This document shows positions 1 through 11,641 of a stretch of DNA of 64,000 nt, piece by piece (position 1 is the first letter of the stretch; each line of letters begins with the position of its first letter). The position numbers and the translations under genes are program-made. This stretch comes from Apium graveolens. Taxonomy: Eukaryota; Streptophyta; Magnoliopsida; Apiales; Apiaceae. A model generated the notes under the pieces. It ran no database searches. It was given only the letters and a program-made list of their open reading frames with translations, and was not told where the DNA came from. Where the stretch lies: NCBI RefSeq assembly GCF_009905375.1, contig NC_133653.1, positions 66,499,414-66,563,413 on the forward strand, in the 5' to 3' direction.

Positions 1-137
1 TATCATTGACTGTTTGACGTGTTATGTGCTATATGTGACTCGGTGGTTGACTGTCGGTCTATATGTTCGATGTTTACTTGTTATTAGCATAACTTTCAAT
101 CCGTTAATCGCATATGGGTGAAACGAAGGGTAGATAG
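1..137 (+). repeat. Gypsy-type LTR fragment, left piece (interrupted)
   Basis: This piece aligns with the solo LTR at 25588-29028, near its positions 27626-27755 (shared run around 'tttcaatccgttaatcg' and 'aacgaagggtagatag'). The same LTR resumes at 8389 after the Tork-like Copia insertion. By comparison with the solo copy about 2 kb of this LTR lies before the window. No coding content is seen. Confidence 0.85.
133..137. repeat. Target site duplication GATAG (left)
   Basis: GATAG immediately precedes the TG of the Copia LTR and is repeated at 8389-8393 right after the CA. The uninterrupted site 'gggtagatagaagt' is visible in the solo LTR copy near 27750, which proves the insertion point. 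Confidence 0.95.
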
Positions 138-1844
138 TGAAGGGTTTTTAGCACATAAATGCAGCGAAAAAGTAAATTTTAATCTTAAAAAAACCGACAC
201 CCGCCGCAGGATCCATGCGAAAAATAATATTTAATTCGTAGTTCAGTATGTTTACCTTAAGAAGCTTTACGTTAATGGAAAGATGGAGGTCTTTAATGGC
301 GATCCAAAAATGATGAACAGAGATCCTTAGTAGCTGCTCCTCAAGTGTGAAGCACTCCACCGGTATCTACCAAGAAAATGATGTAATGAAGGAAGAGGAG
401 ATGGAGAGAATTAGGGTTTTGTAAATCTTTTTGGTTGAGGCAAAAATAGGGTCTATAATAATATATTTATAGGCAAAATTTTCAGCTGAAAATTTTCCCA
501 TAAAATATTATTATTATTAACCCTTTATTATTCTCACTAATAATTAAAACACCTTTTAATTATTAATCCCTTTTCTAAACTCTTTAGAAATAATTCTCTC
601 ACTTGATTTAATTTTCAAAAATTTGATTCTTAATTAATAATATTAAGAACCTTTTCTTAATTAATTTATAATCAATTAAATCTCATTTAATCAATTATTA
701 AATTTGTCAATTAATTATTTATTTCATAAATAAATAATTATCAGCCATTATTAATTAATTCCTCCACCATTAAATCATTCTCTTTTATGGTGTAACCCTG
801 TAGGTTCAATATTAAGCCGGTAGTAGAAATAAATAATAATAAAACTATTTTATCATTATTTATATAAATTCTCTAATTCATTAAATATGATTAATTAATT
901 AATCATATTTATTCTACATTGTGAGGGATACTTCTCAGCATATCGCGACTATCCGGATAATACGAATTCACTGCTTAGAATATCAAGAACCTATTCAGTG
1001 AGTAGTTACCGTATAATCAATTCCTTCTACCCTGCAATATCACGATTAAATACAAGGCATGGAACTTGTGTCAAGCCTATCTTATTTAATCATTTGCTTT
1101 CCCATTCACTATGCTTAGTTCTATTTAATGTAAATTAGAAACTCCTTTCTAATTTCATTCACTCTGGCCAGAGATTCTTGAACTAGCATAAGTGGATCAG
1201 CATTGAACATTCTCTTCCTTCACTGGAAAGGGTAGATCCTTTATTGATCATACACTATCTTCGTGTACAAATTCCTATACCCAGTAGAGCCATTATAACT
1301 GTCCCTTGAGACTAAGAACTAAACCAAAGCATAGTTCAGTGTACACAAGATGACTATGATGACCTCAAGTCTAAGGATACTTGTACAACTATCACTATGT
1401 GAACAACTGCTGACATGTGAGTGAACTCCATCAGTTGTTCAACTGTGTGAGTCATGTTCAGTGAACTTATTCTATAATAAGCACCTACATACTAGCTATA
1501 GTGTCACCACACAAATGTCTATGAGAATAGACATCCTTCATAATGAAGCAAGCATAGTATGTACCGATCTTTGCGGATTATTAATTACCTATTAGTAATC
1601 CTACGACCAGGACCTATTTAAGTTTAGAGTTATCATCTTTTAGGTCTCATTATTATGATCTCATCACAATCCATAAAAAGCTTTACTCTAAACTGTGGTA
1701 TATCTTATTTAAACATTTAAATAGATAGAGCCCGCAATAAAAACAAAACAAGTCTTTTATTAATATCAATGAAATCAAAACAGATTACATAAAAGTTATT
1801 CCTAAATCCTCATACATGATTGGACTTAGGACATATCTCTTTCA
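138..1844 (-). repeat. 3' LTR of the Tork-like Copia element
   Basis: Reads TGAAAGAGATATG... to ...AACCCTTCA on the minus strand and aligns over its whole length with 6683-8388. A purine-rich tract (minus-strand AAGTGTGAGAT, 1845-1855) adjoins its 5' side. A TATA-like sequence on the minus strand lies at about 463-472. Nothing in it appears coding; the open frame at 148-360 is LTR sequence and recurs in the other copy. Confidence 0.95.
463..472 (-). promoter_or_regulatory. TATA-like box in Tork-like LTR
   Basis: Minus-strand TATAAATAT, preserved in the other LTR at about 7008-7017. Its position about 330 bp before the LTR end fits an LTR promoter. Called from sequence alone. Confidence 0.5.
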
Positions 1845-1858
1845 ATCTCACACTTGTA

Positions 1859-4840
1859 CTAAAGCCAATCACTCTGGTATCTAATACCCATCTTGTCTTT
1901 ATGACGATCAAAGTGACTCTGAGAAAGTGGCTTTGTGAGTGGGTCTTCTACGTTATTATGTGTGGCAACTCTCTCGACATTAACTTCTCCTCCTTCAACA
2001 ATCTGAATTACACCACCATTCAGAGTAAACACGTACCCTGACATGGATTTACTATCACTTTCTAACTGAAAACTAAAGTCAGTATAACCCTCTATTTTCA
2101 ACTCAGATTCACCACCAAAAACAAGAAAAATGTCCTGAGTCCTTCGCAAGTACTTAAGGATGTTTTTCACTGCTTTCCAGTGGTCTTCACCTGGATTGGA
2201 CTAATATCTGCTCGTCACACTAATTGAATAAGCAACATCAGGCCTTGAACAGAACATCGCGTACATGATAGATCGTATTGCTGAAGCATAAGGAATCTTA
2301 CTCATATGCTCTCTTTCCTCAGGTGTCTTAGTAGACATTTTTTCGGAAAGGGACACTCCATGGGTCATCGGTATGAGACCTCTTTTGGAGTTTTCCATGC
2401 TAAACCTTTTAAGCACTTTCTGGATGTATGTACCCTGGGTAAAACCTATCATTCTTCTAGATCTATCTCTATAGATCTTCATACCGAGAATGTAGGATGC
2501 TTCTCCCAAGTCCTTCATGGTGAAGTTCTTTGATAGCCATACTTTGACTGATTGTAGCATTGGTATATCATTTCCTATAAGAAGTATGTCATCCACATAC
2601 AATACAAGAAATGTTACCGCGCTCCCACTAACCTTCTTGTAGACACATGGTTCATCTATGTTTTTGATAAAACCAAACTCTTTGATTGTCTCATCAAAAC
2701 GGATGTTCCATCTACGAGAAGCTTGCCTTAAATCATATATGGTTCGCAGCAGCTTACACACTAGGTGTTCATTTCCCTTGGAAAGAAAACCCTCTGGCTG
2801 TGTCATATACACTTCCTCCTCAAGTTCCCCATTGAGGAAGGCTATTTTCATGTCCATTTGCCAGATCTCATAGTCGTAGTAAGCAGCAATCGCAAGCAAA
2901 ATCTGAATTGATTTTAATAGGGCTACAGGCGAAAAAGTTTCATCAAAGTCAATCCCTTGCCTTTGTTTGAATCCTTTTGCCACGAGCCTGGCCTTATAGG
3001 TCTCCACCTGGCCATCTGCTCCAATCTTTCTTTTGTATACCCACTTGCACCCAATAGGCTTAACACCTTCAGGCGCCTCAACCAGAGTCCATACTTGGTT
3101 GGTATACATAGATTCCATTTTGGATTTCATGGAACTATGCCATTTCTCTGAGTCAACACTACTCATAACATCATTATAGGTCACAGGGTCGTCATCATCA
3201 ATGATTGACAACTCATTGTTATTCTCAATGACAAGGCCATAATACCTCTCAGGTTGGCGAGACACTCTGCCTGTCCTACGAATGGGCTGTTCCACAGAAG
3301 GTTGTTCAGTCTGAACAGGTGTTTCCACTTGATCCGTAGTAGTTTGTGCTTCTTGAACTTCATCAAGTTCAATTTTGCTCCCACTGTTTCCTTCAAGGAT
3401 AAACTCCTTTTCCAAGAAGGTAGCATGTCTGGAGACAAACACCCGATGATCGGTGTAAAAGTAATACCCCAAAGTCTCTTTAGGATATCCCACAAAATTA
3501 CATTTCACGGATCGAGATTCTAGCTTATCTGGGTCAACTTTCTTGACATAAGCTGGATATCCCCAAATCTTAAAGTGTTTAAGACTCCGTTTCCTTTCTT
3601 TCCATATTTCATATGGTGTTTGAGGAACAGATTTGGAAGGCACCTTATTCAGTAAATATGTTGAGGTTTTCAATGCATAACCCCATAGGAATACTGGAAG
3701 ATTCACATAGCTCATCATGGACCGAACCATGTCTAACAAAGTTCGATTTCTCCTTTCAGATACCCCATTCAACTGTGGAGTATATGGAGGAGTCCACTGG
3801 GAGACTATACCATTTTCTTTGAGATAATCTAGAAACTGTCCATTCAAGTATTCACCACCTCGATCTGATCGAAGAGTTATAATACTGTGTTTGGTTTGTT
3901 TCTCCACTTCATGTTTATATTCTTTGAACTTTTCAAAGGCTTCAGACTTGTTTTTCATCAAATACACATATCCGAATCTAGACCTATCATCTATGAAAGT
4001 AATGAAGTACGAAAATCCACCCATGGCTTGCGTAGATATTGGTCCACATACATCTGTGTGTACCAATCCTAGCAAATCTGCAGCCCTCTCTCCATGTCCA
4101 CTAAATGGAGATTTGGTCATTTTACCCAATAGACAAGACTCGCATGTAGGATATGATTCAAAATCAAAGGGGTCAAGTAACCCTTCCTTATGCAATATCC
4201 GCAGTCTATTTTCACTAATATGACCTAGCCTACAGTGCCATAAATAGGTCAAATTTTCATCATCTTATTTTCTTTTATTAGTTTGTTCAATCTGAAGTAA
4301 ATCATGCTCTACATCACATACATACAGACCATTATTTATAATACCACGTCCATAAAGAACATTATCTCTAAGGATAGAACATTCATTATTCTTAATAATA
4401 AATGATAAACCATTCAGAATAATAGTCTTGCCCGTAGGCATATGTAAACTAAATGATCCTATAGATATGGCCGCAACCCTTGCTCCATTGCCCATACATA
4501 GAATCACCTCATCTTTTTCAAGAGTCCTACTTCCCTTTAGTCCTTACAACGAATTGCAAATATGAGAACCACAGGCGGTATCTAATACCCAAGTAGAAAT
4601 TTGACCTAGTAACATATTAAATTCGATCATGAACATGTCTGAATCAGAAGCGGTAGTCTCACTACCCTTCTTCTTCAATTCTGCAAGGTAAACCTTGTAG
4701 TTCCTCTTCCAGTGCCCCAACTTGTTACAGTGAAAACAAACAGCTAAATTAGTATCAGTCAACGTGTGAGCATCTAGTATGCTCCGGAGTGATAGTGCAA
4801 AAGACATGACGAATATAGTAAATCTGTAAATGATAAACAC
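1859..4840 (-). pseudogene. Tork-like Copia gag-pol remnant
   Basis: One reading frame runs from 4840 down to 1859 with in-frame stops near 4541, 4262 and 2201. The N-terminus starts like a Tork gag (MSFALSLRSILDAHTLT) and then jumps directly to a zinc knuckle, so most of gag is deleted; the knuckle reads CFHCNKLGHWKRNY, with Tyr in place of the last Cys. The aspartic protease motif is reduced to LDTACGSHICNS-like sequence. Integrase keeps D (HTDVCGP), D (RSDRGGEY) and E (VSERRNRT). RT keeps YVDD near 2588-2599. RNase H jumps from SGYVFTLNGGVIQ to NVERVATHNNVEDPLTKPL, losing the usual STTEAEY and CDN motifs. Non-functional. Confidence 0.93.
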
Positions 4841-6682
4841 ATAACAACACTTAGCAAATATTCAATTTCATTTCAAAACACTATATAAATCGAGTATTTA
4901 TTCATAAGTGTCTCCCACTAGTTTATCTAATTTTTTTCAACACACTAAGTGAAAATTAAGCATTCATAATGCTAGTGGGAATAAGGATCCTATATTCCAT
5001 CACACAACCTCGGCTGTGGCATGAAACGTCATGTGATGTTCAATAGGCAGAAAACTCTTGTCAATTACATCTTATGTTATTCCCTAATATAAGTTTAGCC
5101 TCTTGAATAATTGAGTCATGTCTGTGGCATGACAAACTCAATATTCTAAGTCAAGTCTAACCCAACATTTCGTACAATTGAATCAGTCTCTAACGGCCCA
5201 CGGCTGTAGCACGCACCGACCTTTAGTTCTAATTCAATGTACACATCTCTATGTAATAGACAATTATTTCTTATTTCGAAATCAAAGCCCTCGGCTGTAG
5301 CACGAAACGACAATGATTTAAAAATAAGAACCACTTTCTACCATGTTGGAAGGCTATGACCACAAGCCCGTTGTGTCATTGGCCAATTACTACTTGATAT
5401 TATTTAATTTTAGAGGGATTATATTACGTTACAATCATAATCATATTATAGAGAGATTCTTCCTTTTAAATTAAATATTTCAAATCAATAATCGATAATC
5501 AGATGATTCCCAGATCGGGTGGAGCATTGTCAAGAGGCGTCACTTAATAACCCTTTCTTACAGATAGAAATCTGTTGTTGACAGAATCATCCTTTCTCTC
5601 AATATTGAAAAATCATATTCAATTACGTGTTTCATAAACACAAGAATCTCATGATCGTATTCATAATATTTATTGTTAAGGCAAGAAATGATTCCTATTC
5701 TAGATTTTCTAGAGCACGCCTTATATTGATTTAAGTTCACCTAAATCTATCATCGCATGGTAAACGTAGGCATATATCTCATATATAAAATTAAATAAAC
5801 AAGTAAATGTAAAGTGTAATAAAGTACATGTGTTTGGTTATGACCCCATCCTATGTGATCTTTATAAAGCTCATGATAAAGATCAAGGTCAATCTAATAT
5901 GGTGATGGAAATAAATACAACTACTTATTACATAAGTCTTCTTCTTCTTTCTTCTTCTTTGTATCACCTCCATTGGATAGCATTCTTGAGTCTTCAATTA
6001 CATTACATGATTGAAAGTAAAACTAATCTAATGAACTTACAAGAATAACTCGAGTTACATTCGAGATTTATGATTACAAAGATTGACGATATGCAAGTCG
6101 TATTTAAAACCAAAACCATTACACTAAGGTCGAAAGGCCATAACCATCCCCATGCTCATACAACACATAAAAGCATGTTAAAACACATAATCTGATCTTA
6201 ACATATCATATTATCCATGATCTAATCATAAAAAGAAAATATGACTAAAATCAGAAAAATCAGAATCAAATCAGAAAACCAAGAATCACTGTTTACGGGC
6301 AGTAAACGACGTCAAACGCCTTACAGACAAGTCGTTGATAGCTATCAGTTTTGTTCAGACGCTCGTTTACCTATGGAATAGGGTATTCGTTTGCGTAAAT
6401 CGGACACCAGACCCAAATTTCAGCAAATCTGCAGCAGCCAATTCAGAATCCGTATATAATATGATTCTCATAATTAGAACAAACATAAATCATGTATATA
6501 TCAGTATATATACAGATTACATGATCATCTTATGATTATACAACTCACATGAATATCATATATTCAAAACCATACATATATAAGCATATTATATCAACAT
6601 CAAATCATGGCATGCTCATATATCGAAAACAGTTAAACACATAAACGAATTAAAAACTTTTCGCAAGTAGCTCTGATGCCAT
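4841..6682 (-). other. Non-coding leader between gag start and 5' LTR
   Basis: About 1.8 kb lacking long open frames, lying between the PBS and the first gag codons. It is the untranslated leader of the Tork-like element. A short phrase, CGGCTGTRGCAYG, recurs on the plus strand near 5012, 5110 (as GTCTGTGGCATG), 5203 and 5291, each followed by an AT-rich stretch. The function of these repeats is unknown; packaging or translation control are possible but unsupported. Confidence 0.75.
6670..6681 (-). other. Primer binding site (initiator-Met tRNA type)
   Basis: Minus strand TGGCATCAGAGC, one base from the LTR end. The usual Copia site is TGGTATCAGAGC; here T to C at position 4. Confidence 0.85.
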
Positions 6683-8388
6683 TGAAGGGTTTTTAGCACA
6701 TAAACATAGCGAAAACGTAAATTTAAATCTTAAAAAAACTGAAACCCTCCGCAGGATCCATGCGAAAAATAATATTTAATCCGTAGTTTAGTATATTTAC
6801 CTTAAGAAGTTTTACGTTAATGGAAAGATGGAGGTCTTTAATGGCGATCAAAAAATGATGAACGGAGATCCTTAGCAGCTGCTCCCCAAGTGTGAAGCAC
6901 TCCACCGGTATCCACCAAGAAAACGATGTAATGAAGAAGGAGGAGATTGAGAGAATTAGGGTTTTGTAAATCTTTTTGGTTGAGCCAAAAATAGGGTGTA
7001 TAATAGTATATTTATAGGCAAAATTTTCAACTGAAAATTTTCTTATAAAATATTATTATTATTAACCCTTTATTATTCTCACTAATAATTAAAACACCTT
7101 TTAATTATTAATCCTTTTTCTAAACTCTTTAGAAATAATTCTCTCACTTGATTTGATTTCCAAAAATTAAATTCTTAATTAATAATATTAAGAACCTTTT
7201 CTTAATTAATTTATAATCAATTAAATCTCATTTAATCAATTATTAAATTTGCTAATTAATTATTTATTTCATAAATAAATAATTATCAGCCATTATTAAT
7301 TAATTCCTCCACCATTAAATCATTCTCTTTTATGGTGTGACCCTGTAGGTTCAATATTAAGCCGGTAGTAGAAATAAATAATAATAAAACTATTTTATCA
7401 TTATTTATATAAATTCTCTAATTCATTAAATATGATTAATTAATTAATCATATTTATTCTACATCGTGAGGGATACTTCTCAGCATATCGCGACTATCCG
7501 GATAATACGAATTCACTGCTTAGAATACCAAGAACCTATTCTGTGAGTAGTTACCGTACAATCAATTCCTTCTACCCTGCAATGTCACGATTAAATACAA
7601 GGCATGTAACTTGTGTCAAGCCTATCTTATTTAATCACTTGCTTTCCCATTCACTATGCTTAGTTCTATTTAATATAAATTAGAAACTCCTTTCTAATTT
7701 CATTCACTCTGGCCAGAGATTCTTGAACTAGCATAAGTGGATCAGCATTGAACATTCTCTTCCTTCACTGGAAGGGGTAGATCCTTTATTGATCATACAC
7801 TATCTTCGTGTACAAATTCCTATACTCAGTAGAGCCCTTATAATTGTCCCTTGAGACTAAGAACTAAACCAAAGCATAGTTCAGTGTACACAAGATGACT
7901 ATGATGACCTCAAGTCTAAGGATACTTGTACAACTATAACTATGTGAACAACTGCTGACATGTGAGTGAACTCCATCAGTTGTTCAGCTGTGTGAGTCAT
8001 GTTCAGTGAACTTATTCTATAATAAGCACCTACATACTAGCTATAGTTCACCACACAAATGTCTATGAGAACAGACATCCTTCATAATGAAGAAAGCATA
8101 GTATGTACCGATCTTTACGGATTATTAATTACCAGTTAGTAATCCTACGACCAGGAACTATTTAAGTTTAGAGTTATCATCTTTTAGGTCTCATTATTAT
8201 GATCTCATCACAATCCATAAAAAGCTTTACTCTAAACTGTGGTATATCTTATTTAAACATTTAAATAGATAGAGCCTGCAATAAAAACAAAACAAGTCTT
8301 TTATTAATATCAATGAAATCAAAATAGATTACATAAAAGTTATTCCTAAATCCTCATACATGATTGGACTTAGGACATATCTCTTTCA
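6683..8388 (-). repeat. 5' LTR of the Tork-like Copia element
   Basis: Second LTR copy, 1706 bp, TG...CA, followed by the GATAG duplication at 8389-8393. It matches 138-1844 throughout with scattered substitutions and small indels. Confidence 0.95.
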
Positions 8389-8393
8389 GATAG
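8389..8393. repeat. Target site duplication GATAG (right)
   Basis: Direct copy of 133-137 flanking the Tork-like element. Confidence 0.95.
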
Positions 8394-9652
8394 AAGTGTA
8401 TGTCCAATAGAATTGTATAAGTTGAATATTGAAAGATGCTTATGATATGTGAGCAGAAGAGGCAAGGCGTAGGAAAGGGAAACAGAATATACAATTGTGA
8501 TTGGAAGTTAGTACAGTGTAGCAAGCTAGTACCAGGCAAGTGTTCTGAACTTTCTCGAGATATATTATAGTTGATTGATAATCCTATTTTATATTGCAAG
8601 TGATTTGAAGCACTGAACCCTAAACCCTGATTCTAGTTATTGATCTTTAGCCGTAAACCTTATTCTTTCTAAACCATTGATTTTTGTACACCCAGATACG
8701 AACCACAAATATACGATACTACTCCACAAATACATACAAACTAAATACCAAACACTGAATCGAATTATTTACATAGTCAAACCATTGTAGCTTATGCTTT
8801 GAAAGACCAAATCCTTGAAACCTTGAAATGTTGATTCCTTTGTTATCCAATTCTTTCATTACCTAACAGCCAAGCTTTGAAATTGCCATAGTGATCCTTT
8901 GTGAAGATTGAAACCCTATCATTATCAAACATCCAATGTTGTTTATGATTCTGTTTATAGCTTTACATTATTTATTCTGTTATTATAGAATTGGATTGTT
9001 TTTATAAAATTGTGGACCAGATTCGTGGTCAAACCATATTAATGGTCAAGTTAGGCCAATGTGTTCCTTGGATCCAATAGTTAGAGCAGTGTTGTGTGCT
9101 TTGGTTGGGCTTAGGGCGTGACTGATCAACAACCTAACCTTGGTTTTTAAAATAAAAATATAATATCCAATTCTAAATCATAATTCATTGTTCACTTGAT
9201 ATCATAACCTTTTCACTTGATGATCATTATTCTCAGTTTTGTCATTGTGACTTGCTGAGCTAGTTAGCTCATTTGTGCGATGTTGTTTATGTTCTTTTCC
9301 AGTTAAGAAGGAACCAGTTGGTAGCGAGGATCCCCAATCCAGCACGAGAGCTTGGGATTCAGGTTGATCGAGTTAAGCTAGTAGACATCTTTTGAGATAA
9401 TTTAAGTTTCTAAAAGTTTGTAATAATGATTAATACTCAGTTCTGAGTTTGAATAGTTGGGATTTGGACGGTTTGTAATATAAGTGTGTGTTTGGCTTGT
9501 GTGCATAATTTAACCTGTTGTGGTCCGTGGTAGTTGGTAAGTAGGGTCACTGCATATTATTATTATCTTTATTATTGTTATAAGAAGGTTATAAATAAGG
9601 TGTGTGTGTGTGTGGACCCCAAACTTCTGACCCGGGTTTGGAGGGCGCCACA
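8394..9652 (+). repeat. Gypsy-type LTR fragment, right piece to LTR end
   Basis: Continues the LTR begun at 1-137 and aligns with 27756-29028 of the solo LTR, including 'gagcagaagaggcaaggcg', the (GT)n tract at about 9600-9613 and the end GGGCGCCACA. The adjoining sequence is RNase H coding DNA of another element, not a primer binding site, so this LTR is the right edge of an insertion (solo LTR or element) into a gypsy pol gene. No gene is seen. Confidence 0.85.
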
Positions 9653-10217
9653 TTAAATATGAGATAACGAAGATGGTTAGAACTGATTATGGATTATGAT
9701 TGCTCCACTAACTATCATCCGGGCAAAGCCAATGTAGTAGCAGATGCCTTGAGCAGAAAGGAAAGATTGAATGCAATTAGGATTGCTGAGGCGTTAGTAA
9801 AAGAGTTGGAAAATCTGAAATTTGATGTTCGAGTGCCAGAAAGTAATAAGGAGCAATTTTATGAAATCACTTTTCAGCCAAAATTGATGGAAAGAATTAG
9901 GAAGTGTCAAGAAGAGGTTATGAATCAAGAATTGGATAGTTTGACTGGGGAAGAAGTTTGTACTTAAAAGGATAACAAAGGTATGTTTAGGTTTTCCTCG
10001 AGAATATGGATCCCTAATGCGACTGAACTGAAGAATAAAATTTTGCGAGAAGCCTATAATTCTAGGTTTTCTATTCACCCTGGGAGTACCAAGATGTATT
10101 AGGATTTGAAGTAGAATTTCTGGTGGCCAGGCATGAAGAACAAACTAGCATATTGGGTTAGTAAATGCCACACGGAACATCAAAGACCAAGTGGATTGCT
10201 ACAACCCTTAAAAATTC
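9653..10217 (+). pseudogene. Tekay-like gypsy RNase H end and integrase start, copy A
   Basis: Coding sequence of a Ty3/gypsy chromovirus, entered in mid-gene immediately after the inserted LTR (codons LNMR-RRWLEL). It contains the RNase H end NYHPGKANVVADALSRKE, the linker VRVPESNKEQFYE, and the integrase zinc region (ILREAYNSRFSIHPGSTKMY, then FWWPGMKN). In-frame stops occur near 9666, 9965 and 10099. It is cut off at 10217 by the SIRE-like LTR, after LLQPLKI. Homologous copy at 12761-13325. Non-functional. Confidence 0.9.
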
Positions 10218-10614
10218 TGTTAGGAAATGAATAACACACATTGGGGGGGGGGGCGTGAATGTGTTTTACTATTTTTGAGCTTTTCTTGAATCTTATATGG
10301 TTTAACAAAGTAAATTAAATCTTGTAGGAAAAATGTGTTCATGCAAAAATTAAACTTGCAGAAAATAAAGAACACAAATCTTTAAAACTCACTTTATTTA
10401 TATTAAAATTAAGAATGTTTTGCTATAAAATTTCTAGGCTCTTTGTTGATAAAGAGCTTAGCTTCTACTTGAGAGAGTTACAATATTTTCTATCGCAAAT
10501 TGTTACTACTAACTAAAGGACCAGTGTTAACTTTATAATTCAGTTAACTGCTGGTTTACACAGTGTACAATAAGACATATTATTAACTTTAATGAACTGT
10601 CACTTGTGATTTCC

Positions 10615-10622
10615 ATTTATAG
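10615..10622 (-). promoter_or_regulatory. TATA-like box in LTR of X (copy A)
   Basis: Minus-strand TATAAATG about 200 bp downstream (in the sense of X) of the tandem motif cluster at 10830-11345. The same arrangement recurs before ORF2 of X at 39684-39691. Confidence 0.45.
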
Positions 10623-10829
10623 AAAAGTATATCTTCTATTTCTGGTTTAGCATATCTTAGCATCCCGTGTTTACTTTGATCTTCCCTCTGTCAGTTAATC
10701 TTCACCATTGATCTTGCACATCTTTCAAGCTGCTTTTTGTAGACTTGTCAATCCAGCTGTTTGGATTATTTGTTGATTGTTGATCTTGGATATTGAACTG
10801 ATCTACAGTTATGTACTTTGAGATTTTAC

Positions 10830-11345
10830 CTCGAGATCTTCAGTTTAGGTCTATAGAAAACTTGACATCTCGATAAGTATATTGGCTTATCGAGATCTCT
10901 AGTACTCTATATTTAATTTAGCTTGTAGAGGTCTCCAGTTCTCTATAAAAGAATTTTGACTTGTCGAGATCTCTAGTCTTCATATCTTCACTTTGACTTA
11001 TTGATATCTCTGAGTTCTCTAGTGACTTCTTGACTTGTCGATATCTCAGAGTTCTCTAGTCAAATTTGACTTGTCAATATCTCAGAGTTCTTTAGTGAAT
11101 TTTGACTTAAAATATATCTCTGAGTTCTCTAGTGGAATTTGACTTATCGATAACTCAGAGTTCTCTAATGACTGTTGACTTGTCGATAACTCTGAGTTCT
11201 CTAGTGAAGAAATGACTTGTCGATGTCTCCAATCTTCATATCTTCAATTTGGCTTGTCGATATTTCTGAGTTCTCTATAAGCTTTCTGAGTTCTCTATAA
11301 GTCATTCTGGAGTTCTCGAATGACTGCTCTATAACACTAAATATG
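10830..11345 (-). repeat. Tandem degenerate motif cluster in LTR of X, copy A
   Basis: About ten degenerate copies of a 35-40 bp unit with the core GACTTGTCGATATCTC followed by AGAGTTCTCTAGTG on the plus strand. Units differ by substitutions and one has lost its TCGA core. Lies upstream of the LTR TATA box on the sense strand, a typical place for LTR enhancers. The related motif TCGAGAAGTC clusters again at 39640-40200. Confidence 0.85.
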
Positions 11346-11641
11346 TAACTTGTAGAGATCTTGTATTAAAATATTTGACCTAAAACAGATATATTCAACT
11401 CCAAGCTTCTTCATAATTCTTCTGAGGCATGATCTTCATGATCTTCTTCCAGACAGAATTCTTAGGCTTGACACTATTTATAAAAAAGACTCTAGTCTGC
11501 TCCTTTGATATTTTTGCAGACTTTGAGTGTTACAAGTACAAAATGCAAATTAAGAGAACAATAAAACTAATTTAGGGTTGAAAAATTGTCTCAGTCTTGT
11601 TAAAGTACAAGCATGTCTTATACAACTATCTCCCCCAATTT

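Larger units (their letters stand above)
138..8388 (-). mobile_element. Tork-like Ty1/Copia retrotransposon, complete ends, internally deleted
   Basis: An 8.25 kb element bounded by TG...CA LTRs of 1707 and 1706 bp and by GATAG target duplications. Coding order on the minus strand is gag remnant, integrase, reverse transcriptase, RNase H, which defines Copia; the protein sequences resemble the Tork/TNT1 group. The 5' LTR is the right copy. A primer site like the initiator-Met tRNA complement abuts it at 6670-6681. The LTR copies differ at many scattered sites, so the insertion is not recent. Gag is almost entirely deleted and RNase H has lost its core, so it would need helper proteins to move. 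Confidence 0.95.
10218..11624 (-). repeat. LTR of SIRE-like Copia element X, copy A
   Basis: Starts TGTTAGGAAATG on the plus strand and ends TTATACA, followed by a polypurine tract on the minus strand (AAATTGGGGGAGATAGT, 11625-11641). It is the 3' LTR of minus-strand element X, inserted in the Tekay integrase codons; the left flank is AATTC. A plus-strand run of 11-12 G at about 10240-10251 is only 7 G in copy B. A minus-strand TATAAATG lies at 10615-10622. Confidence 0.88.

Noticed and set aside
148..360. 70-codon minus-strand ORF in the left LTR
   Set aside because: It repeats in decayed form at 6723-6905 in the other LTR copy and has no recognisable domain; chance frame in LTR DNA.
8354..8599. 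81-codon minus-strand ORF
   Set aside because: Spans the Copia LTR end and the flanking gypsy LTR, so it was created by the insertion.
10238..10252. G-run as a possible G-quadruplex or regulatory signal
   Set aside because: A single homopolymer run that differs in length between the duplicated copies (11-12 versus 7); more likely slippage or sequencing error.
10830..11345. CRISPR-like regularly spaced repeats
   Set aside because: Units are degenerate, have no unique spacers of fixed length and lie in a plant LTR; CRISPR arrays do not occur in this setting.
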